DNA of 10,368 nt from Acidobacteriaceae bacterium (GTDB lineage: Bacteria; Acidobacteriota; Terriglobia; Terriglobales; Acidobacteriaceae). The notes under the pieces are model-generated. The model was not told the DNA's origin and ran no database searches. It saw nothing but the letters and a program-made list of their open reading frames with translations. The stretch spans positions 1 through 10,368 of the forward strand of contig WQYS01000061.1 of NCBI GenBank assembly GCA_009781125.1, read 5' to 3'. The translations under genes and the position numbers were made by a program. This document shows positions 7,103-10,368 of this stretch, one piece after another. Numbering within the stretch: the stretch's first letter is position 1; the number at the start of each line of letters is the position of its first letter.

Positions 7103-7423
7103 CTAATGAACGTGCCCTTTGGTTCCCGTAAGGATCGTATCTACGTGTTTCTCCGAGGCCACTGGAATCTTCTCGTGGCCGTCCTCGGGCAGGTTCAGGG
7201 CCAGCAGGCGGCGAAACAGCGAGCGCGTCGCGCCGGTCAGGCGGGCATCCTCCGACTCGTGGGGAAAGAGTCTAAGATCGCGTTTCGGCGGCGCGTCCTC
7301 GTGACGCGATGGAAAGTGTAAAAGATGAGGCCGTGACCCGGTGCTGACATCATGGCTTACGCGCGCAGCCGCTGAGCCGGGCCGAAGAAGTGACGAGGGG
7401 ACGAACTTCTGACGAATGCTCAT
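7103..7423 (-). CDS. Hypothetical protein, 106 residues
   Basis: I do not recognise this protein. It is basic, rich in Arg and His, with no signal peptide or membrane helix. The first 30 residues look disordered. A likely folded half follows: KRDLRLFPHESEDARLTGA, then an amphipathic helix SLFRRLLALNLPED and EKIPVASEKHVDTIL. Codons in the second half are strongly G/C-ended, like the neighbouring housekeeping genes, and no stop interrupts the frame, which supports real coding. GAGG stands 5 bases before the ATG, within an 8-bp hairpin arm. It lies 61 bases behind the HIT gene on the same strand and may be read from it. It could alternatively be a truncated remnant of a longer gene. Confidence 0.55.
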   Translation of the reverse strand: MSIRQKFVPSSLLRPGSAAARVSHDVSTGSRPHLLHFPSRHEDAPPKRDLRLFPHESEDARLTGATRSLFRRLLALNLPEDGHEKIPVASEKHVDTILTGTKGHVH

Positions 7424-7428
7424 GAGGC

Positions 7429-7463
7429 CCTCACAACGGCAATTTTCAGCCAGTTTTGTGAGG
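7429..7463 (-). promoter_or_regulatory. Hairpin that can mask the ribosome binding site of the 7103-7423 gene
   Basis: CCTCACAA (7429-7436) pairs perfectly with TTGTGAGG (7456-7463). On the - strand transcript the 3' arm TTGTGAGG contains the GAGG Shine-Dalgarno, 5 bases before the ATG. An inner GGC/GCC pair could extend the fold. It begins 21 bases past the HIT stop codon. It could instead serve to end or stabilise the HIT message, but no T-run follows. Confidence 0.5.
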
Positions 7464-7484
7464 TAAGATGCGCGCTCGCTCCAG

Positions 7485-8075
7485 CTAAGTTGTCTCCGCG
7501 CGGAAGGCCTCGCGGAGCCGCTCCCAGGTTACGTCGAGCGACTCGGGCAGTACCCGGGTCTCTGCCGTGACGGTCATGAAGTTCGCGTCGCCGACCCAGC
7601 GCGGCAGCGCGTGCAGGTGGATGTGTCCGGCGACTCCGGCTCCGGCGGCCTCGCCGAGATTCATCCCCAGATTGATTCCACTGGGCCGGTAGACGCGAGC
7701 GAGAACCGACTCCGTTTGCTGCGCCAGCCGCATCATCTCCGCGGCGGCCTCGTCCGACAGCGCGGCCAGGGAACTAAGATGTTGATACGGCGTAATCATC
7801 ACATGTCCGCATGTATATGGATACGCATTCAGGCAGATAAAGCAGTTTCGGCCCCGATGCACCAGCCGGATTGCCTTCTCCGCTGTCTCGCGCGGCACGC
7901 CGTGGGCCATGGCATCGTCCGCGACGGCTATCATGTTGCAGAAGACGCAGTGCCTGTCCGCAAACCCTTGCCATTGGCTGAGTTCGGCGGGCACGCCGGG
8001 GCGCGGGGCCGATGATTCCGGCGTTTCGGAGCGGCTGATATAGGCATAACGCCACGGTGTCCAGAGACGGTCCAT
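7485..8075 (-). CDS. HIT-family nucleotide hydrolase/phosphorylase (Ap4A phosphorylase-like)
   Basis: A 196-residue histidine-triad protein. The catalytic motif HIHLHALPRW (H151, H153, H155) is present, with the middle His of the triad acting as nucleophile in this family. The preceding GHVMITPYQHLSSL is the usual HIT strand-turn. The N-terminus MDRLWTPWRYAYI and the cysteine pair CVFC (C43, C46) match the subgroup that includes the mycobacterial Ap4A phosphorylase Rv2613c; the cysteines probably bind zinc with a His. Substrate (Ap4A or another nucleotide-phosphate ester) is inferred. The ATG at 8075 was chosen because homology starts there; upstream in-frame sequence is not family-like, and no strong ribosome binding site is seen. 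It is divergent from rpsA, with 281 bases between the starts. Confidence 0.9.
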   Translation of the reverse strand: MDRLWTPWRYAYISRSETPESSAPRPGVPAELSQWQGFADRHCVFCNMIAVADDAMAHGVPRETAEKAIRLVHRGRNCFICLNAYPYTCGHVMITPYQHLSSLAALSDEAAAEMMRLAQQTESVLARVYRPSGINLGMNLGEAAGAGVAGHIHLHALPRWVGDANFMTVTAETRVLPESLDVTWERLREAFRAETT

Positions 8076-8142
8076 ATATAGGTAGCGGTGGGAACAGCGA
8101 ATTTCTCTCCAAATTTTAATGCATTCAGGGCGCAAAGCGGTA

Positions 8143-8171
8143 TTGACGTCCAAGGTTCTGCGGTCTATTGT
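8143..8171 (+). promoter_or_regulatory. Predicted sigma-70 promoter of rpsA
   Basis: TTGACG (8143-8148) and TATTGT (8166-8171) are spaced by 17 bases. Transcription would begin near 8178, leaving a leader of about 180 nt before the rpsA ATG. The site is within 100 bases of the divergent HIT start, for which no clear promoter could be assigned. Confidence 0.65.
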
Positions 8172-8215
8172 GGTAGCTGTGAGCTGCTGTGTGTGGAATC
8201 CAGGGCGGCGGCTCG

Positions 8216-8230
8216 TTCTCAACTTGAGAA
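8216..8230. promoter_or_regulatory. Perfect palindrome in the rpsA leader
   Basis: TTCTCAACTTGAGAA has 7-bp arms around one base and lies about 40 bases past the predicted transcription start. The one-base centre suits a dimeric DNA-binding protein better than an RNA hairpin. I cannot assign a regulator. Confidence 0.4.
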
Positions 8231-8285
8231 ATTCCTGCCAGGTGAAGTTGTGACGGGGGTACAAAAACCGCCAGCGCTCTCTCAT

Positions 8286-8346
8286 CGGAGCAGGACGGTT
8301 CCTGTCGGCAGCGCAGCCTAAGCAGGAAATACCTGGATTCCGGAGC
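8286..8346 (+). promoter_or_regulatory. GGA-rich, foldable segment before the rpsA start
   Basis: Five GGA triplets (at 8287, 8293, 8325, 8335 and 8342) occur in about 60 bases. One is in the stem CAGGA (8291-8295)/TCCTG (8300-8304), another in CAGG (8323-8326)/CCTG (8332-8335), and the last provides the ribosome binding site. In E. coli S1 represses its own mRNA by binding a structured leader; a similar role here is inferred. Confidence 0.35.
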
Positions 8347-8356
8347 ACGCTTGCAC

Positions 8357-10357
<2,001 letters not shown>

Positions 10358-10368
10358 AGTTTTCCGAG

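Noticed and set aside
6794..7321. 175-codon + strand frame across 6899-7102 and the orphan gene
   Set aside because: It overlaps the start of the 69-residue gene and the orphan gene on the other strand, and its composition changes along its length. No family signal.
8088..8321. Possible leader peptide or small protein upstream of rpsA
   Set aside because: It starts before the predicted rpsA transcription start and its sequence has no recognisable feature or ribosome binding site.

Overview
The window looks like chromosomal DNA of a soil bacterium, most likely an acidobacterium of the Terriglobus/Edaphobacter/Granulicella type. That placement is an inference from the protein sequences, the secreted GH92 mannosidase, the codon use and the extended ribosomal protein S1; no rRNA gene is present to confirm it. 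Most of the window is housekeeping DNA. A more AT-rich stretch of accessory character lies at about 6200-7100.

Layout from left to right. Bases 3-116 hold the tail of an unidentified gene on the + strand. A secreted GH92 alpha-mannosidase (187-2568, +) follows and converges on glmS (2635-4512, -), which makes glucosamine-6-phosphate. Upstream of glmS on the - strand is a PIN-toxin/Phd-type antitoxin pair (4583-5313), whose predicted -10 box sits inside a perfect palindrome. A clear intrinsic terminator (5372-5393) separates it from the rplU-rpmA operon (L21, L27; 5420-6042), which has its own promoter and a leader of about 120 nt that can fold. Next come a frameshifted DUF2335 membrane-protein gene (6238-6683) and a 69-codon companion (6689-6898), then an unrecognised 106-codon gene (7103-7423) whose ribosome binding site can be paired in a hairpin. 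The HIT-family nucleotide hydrolase/transferase (7485-8075, -) is divergent from rpsA (8357-10357, +). rpsA encodes a six-domain S1 with a long acidic N-terminal extension and a His/Asp/Lys plus poly-Ser tail, behind a leader of about 180 nt.

Functionally, rplU-rpmA and rpsA supply the ribosome, glmS feeds peptidoglycan and lipopolysaccharide amino-sugar synthesis, and the mannosidase probably trims external mannans or glycoproteins. I see no tRNA, rRNA, CRISPR array, insertion sequence or glmS ribozyme. No clearly new multi-gene system is evident. The points most worth a second look are the DUF2335 two-gene cassette with its frameshift, the SD-masking hairpin of the orphan gene, the two-state rplU leader fold and the palindrome plus GGA-rich leader of rpsA.
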